The translations under genes and the position numbers were made by a program. Below are positions 24,572 through 32,723 of a stretch of DNA of 52,366 bases, piece after piece. Positions within the stretch are counted from its first letter, which is position 1. Each line of letters opens with the position of its first letter. A model generated the notes under the pieces. It was not told the DNA's origin. It was given only the letters and a program-made list of their open reading frames with translations, and made no database searches. This DNA is from an uncultured Phascolarctobacterium sp. (GTDB lineage Bacteria > Bacillota > Negativicutes > Acidaminococcales > Acidaminococcaceae). The stretch covers positions 1 to 52,366 of the forward strand of contig UQLS01000013.1 of NCBI GenBank assembly GCA_900541915.1, written 5' to 3'.

Positions 24572-24982
24572 ATGATTAGAGATATTGTAAGAGATATGTT
24601 CTTTTTAGCACAAAAGTCAGAACCTGCTGCAGCAAAAGATAAAAAGATAGCTGATGATTTGCTTGATACTCTGCAGGCTAACAGTGAGCGCTGTGTAGGC
24701 ATGGCTGCCAATATGATTGGTGAACGCAAACGTATTATAGCCATAGCAGTAGGAAAAGGCTATTTGGTTATGTTGAATCCTGTAATATTGAAGAAAGAAG
24801 CCCCTTATGAAACGGAGGAAGGCTGCCTTTCTTTAGATGGAGTACGTCCGGTAACAAGGTATGCAAGAATAGAGGTAGAGTTTCAGGACATTAAGCTGCG
24901 TAGGCATCGCGAAAGTTTTGCTGGTTTTACAGCTCAGATTATTCAGCATGAATGCGATCATTTAGAAGGTATATTGATTTAG
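24572..24982 (+). CDS. def: peptide deformylase (small variant)
   Basis: A 136-residue protein that would remove formyl from nascent N-termini. Motif II EEGCLSL and motif III QHECDHLEG carry the metal ligands (Cys, two His) and catalytic Glu. Motif I, normally GxGxAAxQ, reads VGMAANMIG, with Asn for the usual Gln that stabilises the transition state. It lacks the C-terminal extension of type 1 enzymes. It may be a secondary deformylase-like paralogue. ATG 24572 lies in GAGGAAG context, 70 bases after trpA, perhaps with its own promoter. Confidence 0.85.
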   Translation: MIRDIVRDMFFLAQKSEPAAAKDKKIADDLLDTLQANSERCVGMAANMIGERKRIIAIAVGKGYLVMLNPVILKKEAPYETEEGCLSLDGVRPVTRYARIEVEFQDIKLRRHRESFAGFTAQIIQHECDHLEGILI

Positions 24983-24985
24983 ATA

Positions 24986-25037
24986 AAAGAAAAACCCTGT
25001 ACGCTTTGATATAAATGTGTACAGGGTTTTTCTTTTA
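24986..25037. terminator. bidirectional terminator between def and ilvA
   Basis: AAAGAAAAACCCTGTAC pairs with GTACAGGGTTTTTCTTT across a 16-base loop. A and T tracts on the two sides serve both the rightward def gene and the leftward threonine dehydratase gene. Confidence 0.9.
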
Positions 25038-25039
25038 AA

Positions 25040-26245
25040 TTAAGCTTTTTCGTTGACTAGTGTAAAGCCTGCTTCGGCAAGCTTTTGCCTGATTTGTTTA
25101 ATCTGCATTGCATCACGTGTTTCCAGACTGAGTTTAAGGAAGCAGCTGGTAATGGGCATATTGGCATCGGCGCGATCGTGATGGACGCTGACGACATTGG
25201 CACCGCAGCTGCTGATGATATCGCTTACACAGAGCAGCTGACCAGGTTTGTCTTCCAGCGCAATCATTAAGTTGGTTTTGCGGCCGCTGATGACCTGACC
25301 ACGGGTGATGACACGGGATAAGATGTTAACATCAATGTTGCCGCCGGAGATAATACAAACGGTCTTTTTGCCAGCAATAGGCAGCTTGTTGAATAATGCT
25401 GCTGCAACCGGAGTTGCACCGGCGCCTTCTGCAATAAGCTTTTGTTTTTCTATCAGAGTTAAAATAGCTGCAGCAATTTCATCTTCACTGACGGTGATAA
25501 TATCGTCTACATATTTGCTGATGATTTCAAAAGTTGTCTCACCGGGAGTTTTTACAGCGATACCGTCTGCAAAGGTCTGCACGCTGTTTAATGTTTTATA
25601 GCTTTGGCTTTTATAGGCATTGTACATGCTGGCAGCGCCTGCGGCTTGCACGCCGTAAATCTTAATATCCGGACGCAGACTTTTCATTGCCAGTGCTACG
25701 CCGGAAATAAGACCGCCGCCGCCAATAGGTACGACTACGGCTTCAACATCTGGAAGCTGTTCAAGAATTTCCAGACCGATACTGCCCTGTCCGGCAATAA
25801 CCAGTTCGTCATCATAAGGATGAATGAAGGTCATGCCTGTTTCCTGCTGCAGTTCTACTGCCCTGTCGTGGGCATCATCATAAGTTCCGGGAACAAGTTC
25901 AACCTGTGCGCCAAGCTTTTTCGTGTTTTCTACTTTCATAATCGGGGCGCCATCAGGCATACAGATAATGCTTTTAATACCCATGCTGGTAGCTGCCAAG
26001 GCTACACCTTGTGCATGATTGCCGGCACTGCAGGCAATAACGCCGCGGGCACGTTCTTCTTCTGTCAGCTGACTGATTTTATAATATGCGCCTCTGACTT
26101 TAAAGCTGCCTGTTACTTGAAGGTTTTCTGTTTTTAAATACAGGCTGTTGCCTTCGCAGAGCAGCGGAGCAGCAATCAGGTCAGTTTTGCGGGCAATATT
26201 TTTAAGTACAAATGCGGCATGGTAGATTTTATCTAAAGTAAGCAT
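25040..26245 (-). CDS. ilvA: threonine ammonia-lyase with ACT domain
   Basis: A 401-residue PLP enzyme converting threonine to 2-oxobutyrate, the first step to isoleucine. The PLP lysine is in TGSFKVRGA; SAGNHAQGVA and the phosphate loop PIGGGGLISG follow. The last 70 residues (from about 330, MIALEDKPGQLLCVSDI) are one ACT domain for allosteric control. This TdcB-like length (one ACT, not two) is shared by biosynthetic and catabolic forms in Firmicutes, so its role is open. Start at 26245 is preceded by AAGGGGTG. It stands alone on this strand. Confidence 0.9.
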   Translation of the reverse strand: MLTLDKIYHAAFVLKNIARKTDLIAAPLLCEGNSLYLKTENLQVTGSFKVRGAYYKISQLTEEERARGVIACSAGNHAQGVALAATSMGIKSIICMPDGAPIMKVENTKKLGAQVELVPGTYDDAHDRAVELQQETGMTFIHPYDDELVIAGQGSIGLEILEQLPDVEAVVVPIGGGGLISGVALAMKSLRPDIKIYGVQAAGAASMYNAYKSQSYKTLNSVQTFADGIAVKTPGETTFEIISKYVDDIITVSEDEIAAAILTLIEKQKLIAEGAGATPVAAALFNKLPIAGKKTVCIISGGNIDVNILSRVITRGQVISGRKTNLMIALEDKPGQLLCVSDIISSCGANVVSVHHDRADANMPITSCFLKLSLETRDAMQIKQIRQKLAEAGFTLVNEKA

Positions 26246-26354
26246 AATCTGTCACCCCTTAATAAAAAAATAACCCCGCCTGCAGCAGAGCTTTAATATA
26301 ATAGTTTACAAAATCGATTATAAGTGAAATTTAAGTGTACGTCAATAAATTGTT

Positions 26355-26384
26355 TTGATGAAAGAGTATCATCTGTGCTATACT
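26355..26384 (+). promoter_or_regulatory. predicted promoter of prmA operon
   Basis: TTGATG, 18 bases, TATACT; about 75 bases before the prmA start. The spacer includes a small dyad GATGA/TCATC that may be incidental. Confidence 0.55.
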
Positions 26385-26459
26385 TTAAGATACGGTCAGA
26401 GTACGTCTGATATTTATTCTAAGTAAAATAAATTATAGTAAAGAAATGAGGATATGACT

Positions 26460-27395
26460 ATGCAGTGGATAGAAGTTAACGTACAGGTTACGCATGAAGC
26501 AGTAGAAGTTGTGGCAGATATTCTTACTGCTGCCGGTACCAGCGGTGTAGCTATCGAGGATCCGCAGCTGATTAATAATCTGCGCAACAGCGGTACCTGG
26601 GAATTATGTGACATTCCGGAACAGGAAAATACGGAAATAGTTACTGTCAGTGCTTACTATGCTGACGATGAAAAATTACAGGACAGGCTGAAACAGATTG
26701 AAAACGAGTTGGCTACAGTAGAAGAGCGTATTGGCAGTTTCCGTTTTGGTAATATCAGATTCCGCAGTTTATCAGAGAAAGATTGGGCAAATGAATGGAA
26801 GCAATATTTCCATGTTACCCATGTAGGCGAGAGCCTTGTTATCAAACCCAGTTGGGAGGAGTATACTCCTAAAGAGGGTGAACATGTTATTAAAATTGAT
26901 CCTGGCATGGCTTTTGGTACCGGTACGCACCATACTACCAATATGTGTATGGCACGCTTGGAAAAAGTATTGCCGGCTAATGCTGAAGTGTTTGACGTAG
27001 GTACCGGCAGCGGCATTCTTGCTATTGCAGCTGCACTTTTAGGTGCAAAATCTGTTAAGGCAGTCGATATTGATGCTGTAGCAGTACGTGTTGCCCGTGA
27101 AAATATTGCTGACAATGGCTTAGAAGATAAAATAGAGGTTAAGGAAGGCGACCTGCTGCGTGGAACAGAAGGTCAGGCTGATGTCATTATCGCCAATATT
27201 ATTGCTGACATTATTATTATGCTGCTGAAAGATATTCCCGGAAAATTGAAAGATGAAGGTATTTTCCTTGCCAGCGGTATTATCAGTGATCGTCGTGCTG
27301 ATGTAGAGGCAGCAGCTGCAGAAGTTGGTATGAAGGTTGACCATGTGGACGAAAAAGGCGGCTGGGTTGTAATGCAGATGAGCAAGGTGAAATAG
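26460..27395 (+). CDS. prmA: ribosomal protein L11 methyltransferase
   Basis: A 311-residue SAM-dependent methyltransferase that trimethylates L11. The N-terminal substrate domain begins MQWIEVNVQVTHEAVE; the SAM motif is VFDVGTGSGILAIAAALLG, with the DxxFGTGxH-type loop DPGMAFGTGTHHT just before and the NPPY-like NIIADII after. ATG 26460 has GAGG eight bases upstream; ATG 26454 has it two bases away, too close. First of a conserved order prmA-rsmE-mtaB known from Bacillus, usually after dnaJ, but here dnaJ is absent. Confidence 0.95.
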   Translation: MQWIEVNVQVTHEAVEVVADILTAAGTSGVAIEDPQLINNLRNSGTWELCDIPEQENTEIVTVSAYYADDEKLQDRLKQIENELATVEERIGSFRFGNIRFRSLSEKDWANEWKQYFHVTHVGESLVIKPSWEEYTPKEGEHVIKIDPGMAFGTGTHHTTNMCMARLEKVLPANAEVFDVGTGSGILAIAAALLGAKSVKAVDIDAVAVRVARENIADNGLEDKIEVKEGDLLRGTEGQADVIIANIIADIIIMLLKDIPGKLKDEGIFLASGIISDRRADVEAAAAEVGMKVDHVDEKGGWVVMQMSKVK

Positions 27396-28130
27396 ATGCA
27401 CAGATTTTTTATTCCTCAGCTTTATGCTGCAGAAATGATTATCAAAGATGTTGATGCCAAGCATATCAGTAAAGTGCTGCGTATGCAGCCAGGTGATAAA
27501 ATACAGATTGTCAGTGATGATGGTGTTACAGCTATAGCGGAAATTGTTTCTTTACAGGCTGACAATGTGGTTGTTAGGTGCCTGGAAAAACTTGCTGAAA
27601 GTCATGAGCCTTCGGTGAAGATAACCTTAGCGCAAGGACTTGCCAAAGGCGAAAAAATGGACTTTATTATTCAGAAAGCAGTGGAAATGGGTGCAAGCAG
27701 TATTGTACCCGTTGCTATGGAACATTCTGTTGTACGCCTTGAAGGTGCTAAAGCTGATAAAAAGGTAGAACGCTGGCAGAAGATTGCCGAAGCTGCCGCT
27801 AAACAAAGCAAGCGCGATATTATTCCGCAGGTACAGCCAGTGCAGACAATGCAGCAAATGCTTGCCAATAATGATTTGCAGCATAAAATCATCGCTTATG
27901 AATGTGAGGACAGACTAGGCTTAAAAACAGCTTTGCAAAGCTGCGATAATTTGCAGGAGCTGCTGCTTATTATTGGCCCGGAAGGCGGAATTAGTGAGTT
28001 TGAGCTGGAACTGGCCAGGAAAAATGGTGCAGTGCCAGTTAGCCTTGGTAAGCGTATTTTGAGAGCTGAAACTGCCGGAGTTGTTGCTTTATCGGCTATT
28101 TTATATGAAACAGGAGATTTAGGAGAATAA
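27396..28130 (+). CDS. rsmE: 16S rRNA m3U1498 methyltransferase
   Basis: A 244-residue SPOUT-fold enzyme that methylates U1498 of 16S rRNA. The C-terminal knot motif IGPEGGISEFELE and LGKRILRAETAGVVALS is diagnostic; the N-terminal part (MHRFFIPQ ... HISKVLRM) is the PUA-like domain. ATG follows the prmA stop directly, after AAGGTGA, so expression is coupled. Confidence 0.96.
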   Translation: MHRFFIPQLYAAEMIIKDVDAKHISKVLRMQPGDKIQIVSDDGVTAIAEIVSLQADNVVVRCLEKLAESHEPSVKITLAQGLAKGEKMDFIIQKAVEMGASSIVPVAMEHSVVRLEGAKADKKVERWQKIAEAAAKQSKRDIIPQVQPVQTMQQMLANNDLQHKIIAYECEDRLGLKTALQSCDNLQELLLIIGPEGGISEFELELARKNGAVPVSLGKRILRAETAGVVALSAILYETGDLGE

Positions 28131-28137
28131 ACGATTC

Positions 28138-29451
28138 ATGAAGAGAATTGCTTTTTATACATTGGGATGTAAGGTTAATCAGGCAGATACTGCCAGTATG
28201 GAAGCGATTTTCCGTAAAGCTGGTTATCAGGTTGTAGGTTTTAACGAGCAGGCTGATATTTACCTTATTAATACTTGCGTCGTTACCAATATGGGACAGC
28301 GCAAATCCCGTCAGATTATTAACAGAGCCGTGCGCAGTAATCCGTTGGCATTAACAGTAGTAACCGGCTGTTACCCGCAGACGGCGCCTGACGAGGTTAA
28401 AAATATTACCGGTGTTGATGTGATAATCGGCAATCAGGAACGCGGACGTATTGTAGAACTGGCAGAGCAGGCTTTGGCTGCCAAGCAGGATGATGTATTG
28501 GATAATGTACATAAGATAACTGTTGATACGCAGTTTGAAGAACTGGCTGCCGGTACAGAAACTGATAAAACACGTGCATTCCTTAAAATTCAGGAGGGCT
28601 GCAATCAGTACTGTACTTATTGCATTATTCCTTATGCACGCGGACCGCTGCGCAGCCGTAGTTTGGACAGCATCCGTGAGGAAGTTGGCAAACTGGTAGC
28701 TGCCGGATATAAAGAGGTCGTACTTATCGGTATTCATTTGGGCTGCTATGGTAAAGAGCATGGCGGTAGTCTTACCCTTTATGATGCCGTAAAAGCAGCT
28801 TTAAGTGTGGAAGGTCTGAAAAGATTGCGTCTTGGCTCTTTGGAATCTGTTGAAGTAGAACCGCGTTTACTGGATTTGATGCGTGAAGATAAACGTCTGT
28901 GCAGACATCTGCATTTGCCGTTGCAGTCTGGCTGCGACAAAATACTGCGCGCTATGCACAGACCTTACGATACTGCTCGTTTTAAAGAACTGCTGACAGA
29001 AATCAGAAATACTTTGCCGGATATTATGATTACTACAGATATTATTGTAGGTTTCCCTGGTGAAACGGATGAAGATTTTAAGCAGACACTGGATTTTGCA
29101 GCTGAGTGCGGTTTTGCGAAAATGCATGTCTTCCCTTATTCAAAACGCAAAGGAACTCCGGCTGAAAAAATGCCGCAGCAGGTAGAAGATGCTGTCAAAC
29201 AACAGCGTGCTGCTGCTTTGGCAGAGCTGGATACTAAGATGCAGCAGCAGGCTATGGAAGCAGTTATTGGCAGCAATGTAGAAGTGCTGTTCGAGCAGCC
29301 TGTGGACGATACACATATTGAAGGTCTTGCAGGTGACTATCTGCGCGTACTTGTTGCTGGCGACGCAAAATTATGCGGTGAGATTGCCAGCGTTAAGATT
29401 ACAGGCCGTCAGGATGATTTTCTGACAGGTGAAATTATAAATGTTTTATAA
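28138..29451 (+). CDS. mtaB: tRNA t6A37 methylthiotransferase
   Basis: A 437-residue radical SAM methylthiotransferase that makes ms2t6A at position 37 of tRNAs. The N-terminal UPF0004 domain has three cluster cysteines (TLGCKVNQ, NTCVVTN, TGCYPQ). The radical SAM cluster is CNQYCTYC (CxxxCxxC) around residue 155. The C-terminal TRAM domain spans about 375-437. ATG 28138 follows GGAGAAT. It shares the operon with prmA and rsmE. Confidence 0.96.
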   Translation: MKRIAFYTLGCKVNQADTASMEAIFRKAGYQVVGFNEQADIYLINTCVVTNMGQRKSRQIINRAVRSNPLALTVVTGCYPQTAPDEVKNITGVDVIIGNQERGRIVELAEQALAAKQDDVLDNVHKITVDTQFEELAAGTETDKTRAFLKIQEGCNQYCTYCIIPYARGPLRSRSLDSIREEVGKLVAAGYKEVVLIGIHLGCYGKEHGGSLTLYDAVKAALSVEGLKRLRLGSLESVEVEPRLLDLMREDKRLCRHLHLPLQSGCDKILRAMHRPYDTARFKELLTEIRNTLPDIMITTDIIVGFPGETDEDFKQTLDFAAECGFAKMHVFPYSKRKGTPAEKMPQQVEDAVKQQRAAALAELDTKMQQQAMEAVIGSNVEVLFEQPVDDTHIEGLAGDYLRVLVAGDAKLCGEIASVKITGRQDDFLTGEIINVL

Positions 29452-29513
29452 AGCGGCAGGAATTTTTTTCTCAAGCGAGAATATTTTAAAGATAATGAGA
29501 GGAGGTTGTGAAA

Positions 29514-29852
29514 ATGGCTGAAGATTGTATTTTCTGCAGAATCATTAAAGGTGAAATTCCTTCCAATAAAGTGTATGAAGACGATAAGATGATTGCGATT
29601 CATGACGTTGCTCCAGCAGCACCGGTACATGTATTGCTGCTTCCCAAAGAACACACAGAAAATGTAACCACTGCTGATCCTGAACTGGTAGCTTATATGC
29701 TCGGTAAGGTAAAAACTATTGCTGAACAGACAGGCATTGCCGAAAAAGGCTTCCGTGTAGTTATCAATACCGGCGAAGAAGGCGGTCAGACTGTTAATCA
29801 TCTGCACATCCATGTCATCGGCGGAAAAGCTTTAGGTTGGCCTCCCTGCTGA
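29514..29852 (+). CDS. HIT-family nucleotide hydrolase
   Basis: A 112-residue histidine-triad protein, related to HinT, which hydrolyses nucleoside phosphoramidates. CIFCRIIKGEIPS with zinc-type cysteines opens the protein; the triad is HLHIHVIGG. The C-terminus is GWPPC. ATG 29514 follows GAGGAGGT by about seven bases. GTG 29508 is in frame but is too near that site. Confidence 0.95.
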   Translation: MAEDCIFCRIIKGEIPSNKVYEDDKMIAIHDVAPAAPVHVLLLPKEHTENVTTADPELVAYMLGKVKTIAEQTGIAEKGFRVVINTGEEGGQTVNHLHIHVIGGKALGWPPC

Positions 29853-29854
29853 CC

Positions 29855-29883
29855 TTGACAGAAAGCTTGCTTTCTTATATAAT
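29855..29883 (+). promoter_or_regulatory. consensus promoter of rpsU
   Basis: TTGACA, exactly 17 bases, TATAAT: a perfect vegetative promoter, overlapping the end of the HIT gene. This fits high expression of a ribosomal protein gene. Confidence 0.9.
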
Positions 29884-29902
29884 AGGTTAGTAAGTGTTTC
29901 TG

Positions 29903-29954
29903 GATGTCTGTGACATCTGGTAACTATAAATTGCAGATACACTTCCCTAAGTGT
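29903..29954 (+). promoter_or_regulatory. structured rpsU leader with two small hairpins
   Basis: GATGTC/GACATC around TGT (29903-29917) and ACACTT/AAGTGT around CCCT (29939-29954). The second lies just before the GGAGGGAGG ribosome site, so it could affect S21 translation. No known autoregulatory class is recognised. Confidence 0.4.
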
Positions 29955-29973
29955 GTGGAGGGAGGGAGAACAG

Positions 29974-30150
29974 ATGGCAGAAATTAAAGTTGGCAAAAAC
30001 GAAACTTTAGACAGCGCTTTGCGCAGATTTAAAAGAGCAACCCAAAAAGCAGGTATTCTTTCTGAGGTTAGAAAACGCGAACATTATGAAAAACCGAGCG
30101 TTGCCCGTAAGAAAAAATCCGAAGCAGCCAGAAAACGTAAAACCAGATAA
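29974..30150 (+). CDS. rpsU: 30S ribosomal protein S21
   Basis: A 58-residue basic protein with the S21 signature (ETLDSALRRFKRATQKAGIL, REHYEKPS) and a lysine/arginine-rich tail. It binds the platform of the small subunit near the anti-Shine-Dalgarno helix. ATG 29974 follows GGAGGGAGG. It has its own consensus promoter and leads yqeY by 15 bases. Confidence 0.98.
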   Translation: MAEIKVGKNETLDSALRRFKRATQKAGILSEVRKREHYEKPSVARKKKSEAARKRKTR

Positions 30151-30165
30151 TTGGAGGCGGGCTGT

Positions 30166-30615
30166 ATGTCTATAAAAGACCAATTGACTGAAGATATGAA
30201 ACAGGCCATGAAGGACAGAGAAAACGGCAAACTGCGTTTATCTGTTATCCGTATGGTTCGTTCTAATATCAAAAATGTAGAAATCAACGACAAGAAAGAG
30301 CTTACTGATGATGAAGTTCTGGCAGTCTTGATGAAAGAAGTCAAAATGCGTCAGGACTCTTTGGAAGAATTCCAAAAAGCTGGTCGCAGTGAATTGGTTG
30401 CCCAGGCTGAAGAAGAGATTAAGATTTTGAAAAAATATCTTCCTGAGGCCCTGAGTGATGAAGAATTAAAGGGTATTGTTGCCGAAGTTGTTGCTGAAGT
30501 TGGCGCTACTACCATGAAAGACATGGGTAAAGTTATGCCGGCTGTAATGGCCAAAACCAAGGGACGTGCCGATGGCAAACGTATTAATGCCATGGTTCGT
30601 GAATTACTTAAATAA
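30166..30615 (+). CDS. yqeY: GatB/YqeY domain protein
   Basis: A 149-residue YqeY protein, homologous to the tail of GatB and thought to help charged-tRNA amidation or other tRNA-linked steps, without proven function. MSIKDQLTEDMKQAMK at the start and the C-terminal MKDMGKVMPAVMAKTKGRADG are typical. ATG 30166 follows GGAGG. Pairing with rpsU is conserved across Firmicutes. Confidence 0.95.
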   Translation: MSIKDQLTEDMKQAMKDRENGKLRLSVIRMVRSNIKNVEINDKKELTDDEVLAVLMKEVKMRQDSLEEFQKAGRSELVAQAEEEIKILKKYLPEALSDEELKGIVAEVVAEVGATTMKDMGKVMPAVMAKTKGRADGKRINAMVRELLK

Positions 30616-30621
30616 CAAAAT

Positions 30622-30656
30622 GATAACCGTGCTGAATGTCAGCACGGTTATTTTTT
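30622..30656 (+). terminator. terminator after yqeY
   Basis: AACCGTGCTGA/TCAGCACGGTT stem around ATG, then ATTTTTTATTT. Ends the rpsU-yqeY transcript. Confidence 0.95.
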
Positions 30657-30691
30657 ATTTGCTGAAGTTTTAATTGGTCACTAAGTTTTCT

Positions 30692-30720
30692 TTGTTTCGT
30701 CAATTAAAGTTTGGTATACT
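30692..30720 (+). promoter_or_regulatory. predicted promoter of nfeD-floA
   Basis: TTGTTT, 17 bases, TATACT, ending 34 bases before the nfeD start. Confidence 0.55.
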
Positions 30721-30754
30721 TATATTTAAGATAGAGTTTTACGGAGGTAGTACC

Positions 30755-31222
30755 ATGCCGATGGAATATAATTTACTGATTGCAGGCGTAGTTCTGCTTT
30801 TTATAGAAATGCTGATACCTGGTTTTGGTGTTTTTGGCGTTTTGGGGCTGTGTTCTTTATCAGTGGGCAGCTTTTTTGTTATGGGCGGCGGAATGGAAGC
30901 TTTTCTGGTTTTACTGGTCATTTATGTTCTGCTGGCTGCCATTGTATTTTTCTTTTTCCTTTATAAACCGCAAAACAGCCGCTGGAATCCCTTTATCTTG
31001 TGGGATAAACAAAAGGATAGTGACGGTTATACAGGCAGCGGAGATTTCAGCAGGCTTATTAATCGCACAGCTGTAACTGTTACTCCCTTACGTCCGGCTG
31101 GAACAGTACTCGTGGATGAGGAAAGAATCGATGTCAGCAGTTTTGGTGATTACATAGATAAAGATGAAACTGTCCGTATTGTTAAAGTTGAAGGCAGTAA
31201 GATTTTTGTAAGAAAAATATAA
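30755..31222 (+). CDS. NfeD-family membrane protein
   Basis: A 155-residue short NfeD protein: three membrane segments within residues 5-80 (LIAGVVLLFIEMLIPGFGVFG is typical) and a C-terminal OB-fold domain from about 100 (GTVLVDEERIDVSS..., KVEGSKIFVRKI). The long-form protease domain is absent. It corresponds to Bacillus YqeZ-type partners of flotillin-like FloA, and the order here is the same. ATG 30755 follows GGAGGT by seven bases. Confidence 0.92.
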   Translation: MPMEYNLLIAGVVLLFIEMLIPGFGVFGVLGLCSLSVGSFFVMGGGMEAFLVLLVIYVLLAAIVFFFFLYKPQNSRWNPFILWDKQKDSDGYTGSGDFSRLINRTAVTVTPLRPAGTVLVDEERIDVSSFGDYIDKDETVRIVKVEGSKIFVRKI

Positions 31223-31234
31223 GGAGTTGATTTT

Positions 31235-32242
31235 ATGTTTGATGTAATTGATTTGATTTTCAATAGTGGCTTTATCTTTGTACTTGTTATTGCCGCTGTA
31301 GCTGTATTTTTGAATTTTGTGCCTTTGGGCTTATGGATTTCAGCTATTGCAGCCGGAGTTAATGTAGGGATTTTTAACCTTATTGGTATGCGTTTAAGAC
31401 GAGTGCCTGCATCAAAAATAGTTCTGCCTTTGATTAAAGCTAATAAAGCAGGTATTGATGTTAATGTTAATCAGCTGGAGGCTCATTATCTGGCAGGCGG
31501 TAATGTGGACAGAGTTATTGATGCTCTTATTGCTGCTCACAGAGCGCAGATTCCTCTGAGCTTTGAACGCAGCTGTGCTATTGACCTGGCTGGCCGTAAT
31601 GTATTGGAAGCTGTGCAGATGAGTGTTAATCCGGAAGTTATTGAAACTCCGGTTGTTTCTGCCGTAGCTAAAGATGGTATCGAACTTAAAGTAAAAGCTC
31701 GCGTTACCGTGCGTGCCAATATCGACAGATTAGTAGGCGGTGCTGGTGAAGCAACCATTATTGCCCGTGTTGGCGAAGGTATTGTTACTAATGTTGGTTC
31801 TTCTTTAGACCACAGCAAAGTGTTGGAGAATCCTGATTATATCTCTAAGACTGTTTTGGAAAAGGGCCTGGATGCAGGCACTGCATTTGAAATTCTTTCC
31901 ATTGATATTGCCGATGTAGATGTAGGCCGTAATATTGGTGCTGCGCTGATGACTGACCAGGCAGAAGCAGATAAGCGTATTGCTCAGGCCAGGGCAGAAG
32001 AACGCAGAGCTATGGCTGTAGCTAAGGAACAGGAAATGAAAGCTTATACTCAGGAAATGCAGGCTAAGGTAGTAGAAGAACAGGCTAAAGTTCCGGCAGC
32101 TTTGGCAGATGCATTGGCAAACGGAAGATTGGGCGTTATGGACTACTATAGAATGAATAATATTAACGCAGATACGGAAATGCGTAAGACCATTGCTGAA
32201 GTAAGTCCGCAGGCGCAGGAAAAACCTCAGAACAGTAAATAA
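31235..32242 (+). CDS. floA: flotillin-like protein FloA
   Basis: A 335-residue scaffold protein of membrane microdomains. One hydrophobic hairpin near residues 10-50 is followed by the SPFH-like domain (VVSAVAKDGIELKVKARVTVRANIDRLVGGAGE) and an EA-rich coiled coil near 240-290 (AEADKRIAQARAEERRAM). Length and sequence fit the FloA/YqfA group. It lies 12 bases after nfeD, with ATG after AAGGAG. Confidence 0.96.
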   Translation: MFDVIDLIFNSGFIFVLVIAAVAVFLNFVPLGLWISAIAAGVNVGIFNLIGMRLRRVPASKIVLPLIKANKAGIDVNVNQLEAHYLAGGNVDRVIDALIAAHRAQIPLSFERSCAIDLAGRNVLEAVQMSVNPEVIETPVVSAVAKDGIELKVKARVTVRANIDRLVGGAGEATIIARVGEGIVTNVGSSLDHSKVLENPDYISKTVLEKGLDAGTAFEILSIDIADVDVGRNIGAALMTDQAEADKRIAQARAEERRAMAVAKEQEMKAYTQEMQAKVVEEQAKVPAALADALANGRLGVMDYYRMNNINADTEMRKTIAEVSPQAQEKPQNSK

Positions 32243-32256
32243 GGAGGTTGTTGGCA

Positions 32257-32697
32257 GTGTATGTAGTTATCAGTGTTGTAAGTACTATATTGCCGCTGCT
32301 GATAGTTGTGCTGCTTTGGCGTCTGTTATTTAAAGTGCTGGGGTCTGTATTGGAAAAAGGCAGAAAACGCCCTGATGAAAATATGCAGACAGAGCAGCCT
32401 GCACAGAAGTCGAGAGATTTGGCCGCTGAGTTTGAACGTAAGCTGAGGGAGAAGAAAAAAGAAAAAGTTGTCGAACCTGAAACAGACAGCAGCTTTAAAG
32501 TTTACAGAGAACCTGCTGCTGAAGTGGAGTTTAAACAAAATATTGAAAATTGGCAGCCAGTATCAGCAGTTGCGGCAGCAGAGGAAAAACAGCAGACTAA
32601 AGTGAGATTTACTCATAAAGCATTGGTTAACGGCTTTATTATGGGAGAAATCTTAGACAAGCCGCGCAGTATGAAACCTTATGACGGCAATTTTTAG
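32257..32697 (+). CDS. small membrane-anchored hypothetical protein
   Basis: This 146-residue protein begins at GTG 32257, nine bases after AAGGAGG; TTG codons at 32248 and 32251 are too close. One N-terminal membrane helix (YVVISVVSTILPLLIVVLLWRLL) leads to a charged Lys/Glu-rich cytoplasmic part and a short tail RFTHKALVNGFIMGEILDKPRS. It sits at the floA end of the nfeD-floA unit, in the place of Bacillus yqfB, but shares no evident sequence with it by eye. Function unknown. Confidence 0.75.
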   Translation: MYVVISVVSTILPLLIVVLLWRLLFKVLGSVLEKGRKRPDENMQTEQPAQKSRDLAAEFERKLREKKKEKVVEPETDSSFKVYREPAAEVEFKQNIENWQPVSAVAAAEEKQQTKVRFTHKALVNGFIMGEILDKPRSMKPYDGNF

Positions 32698-32723
32698 TGA
32701 TACTTTGAAAAAAGGTGCAAATA

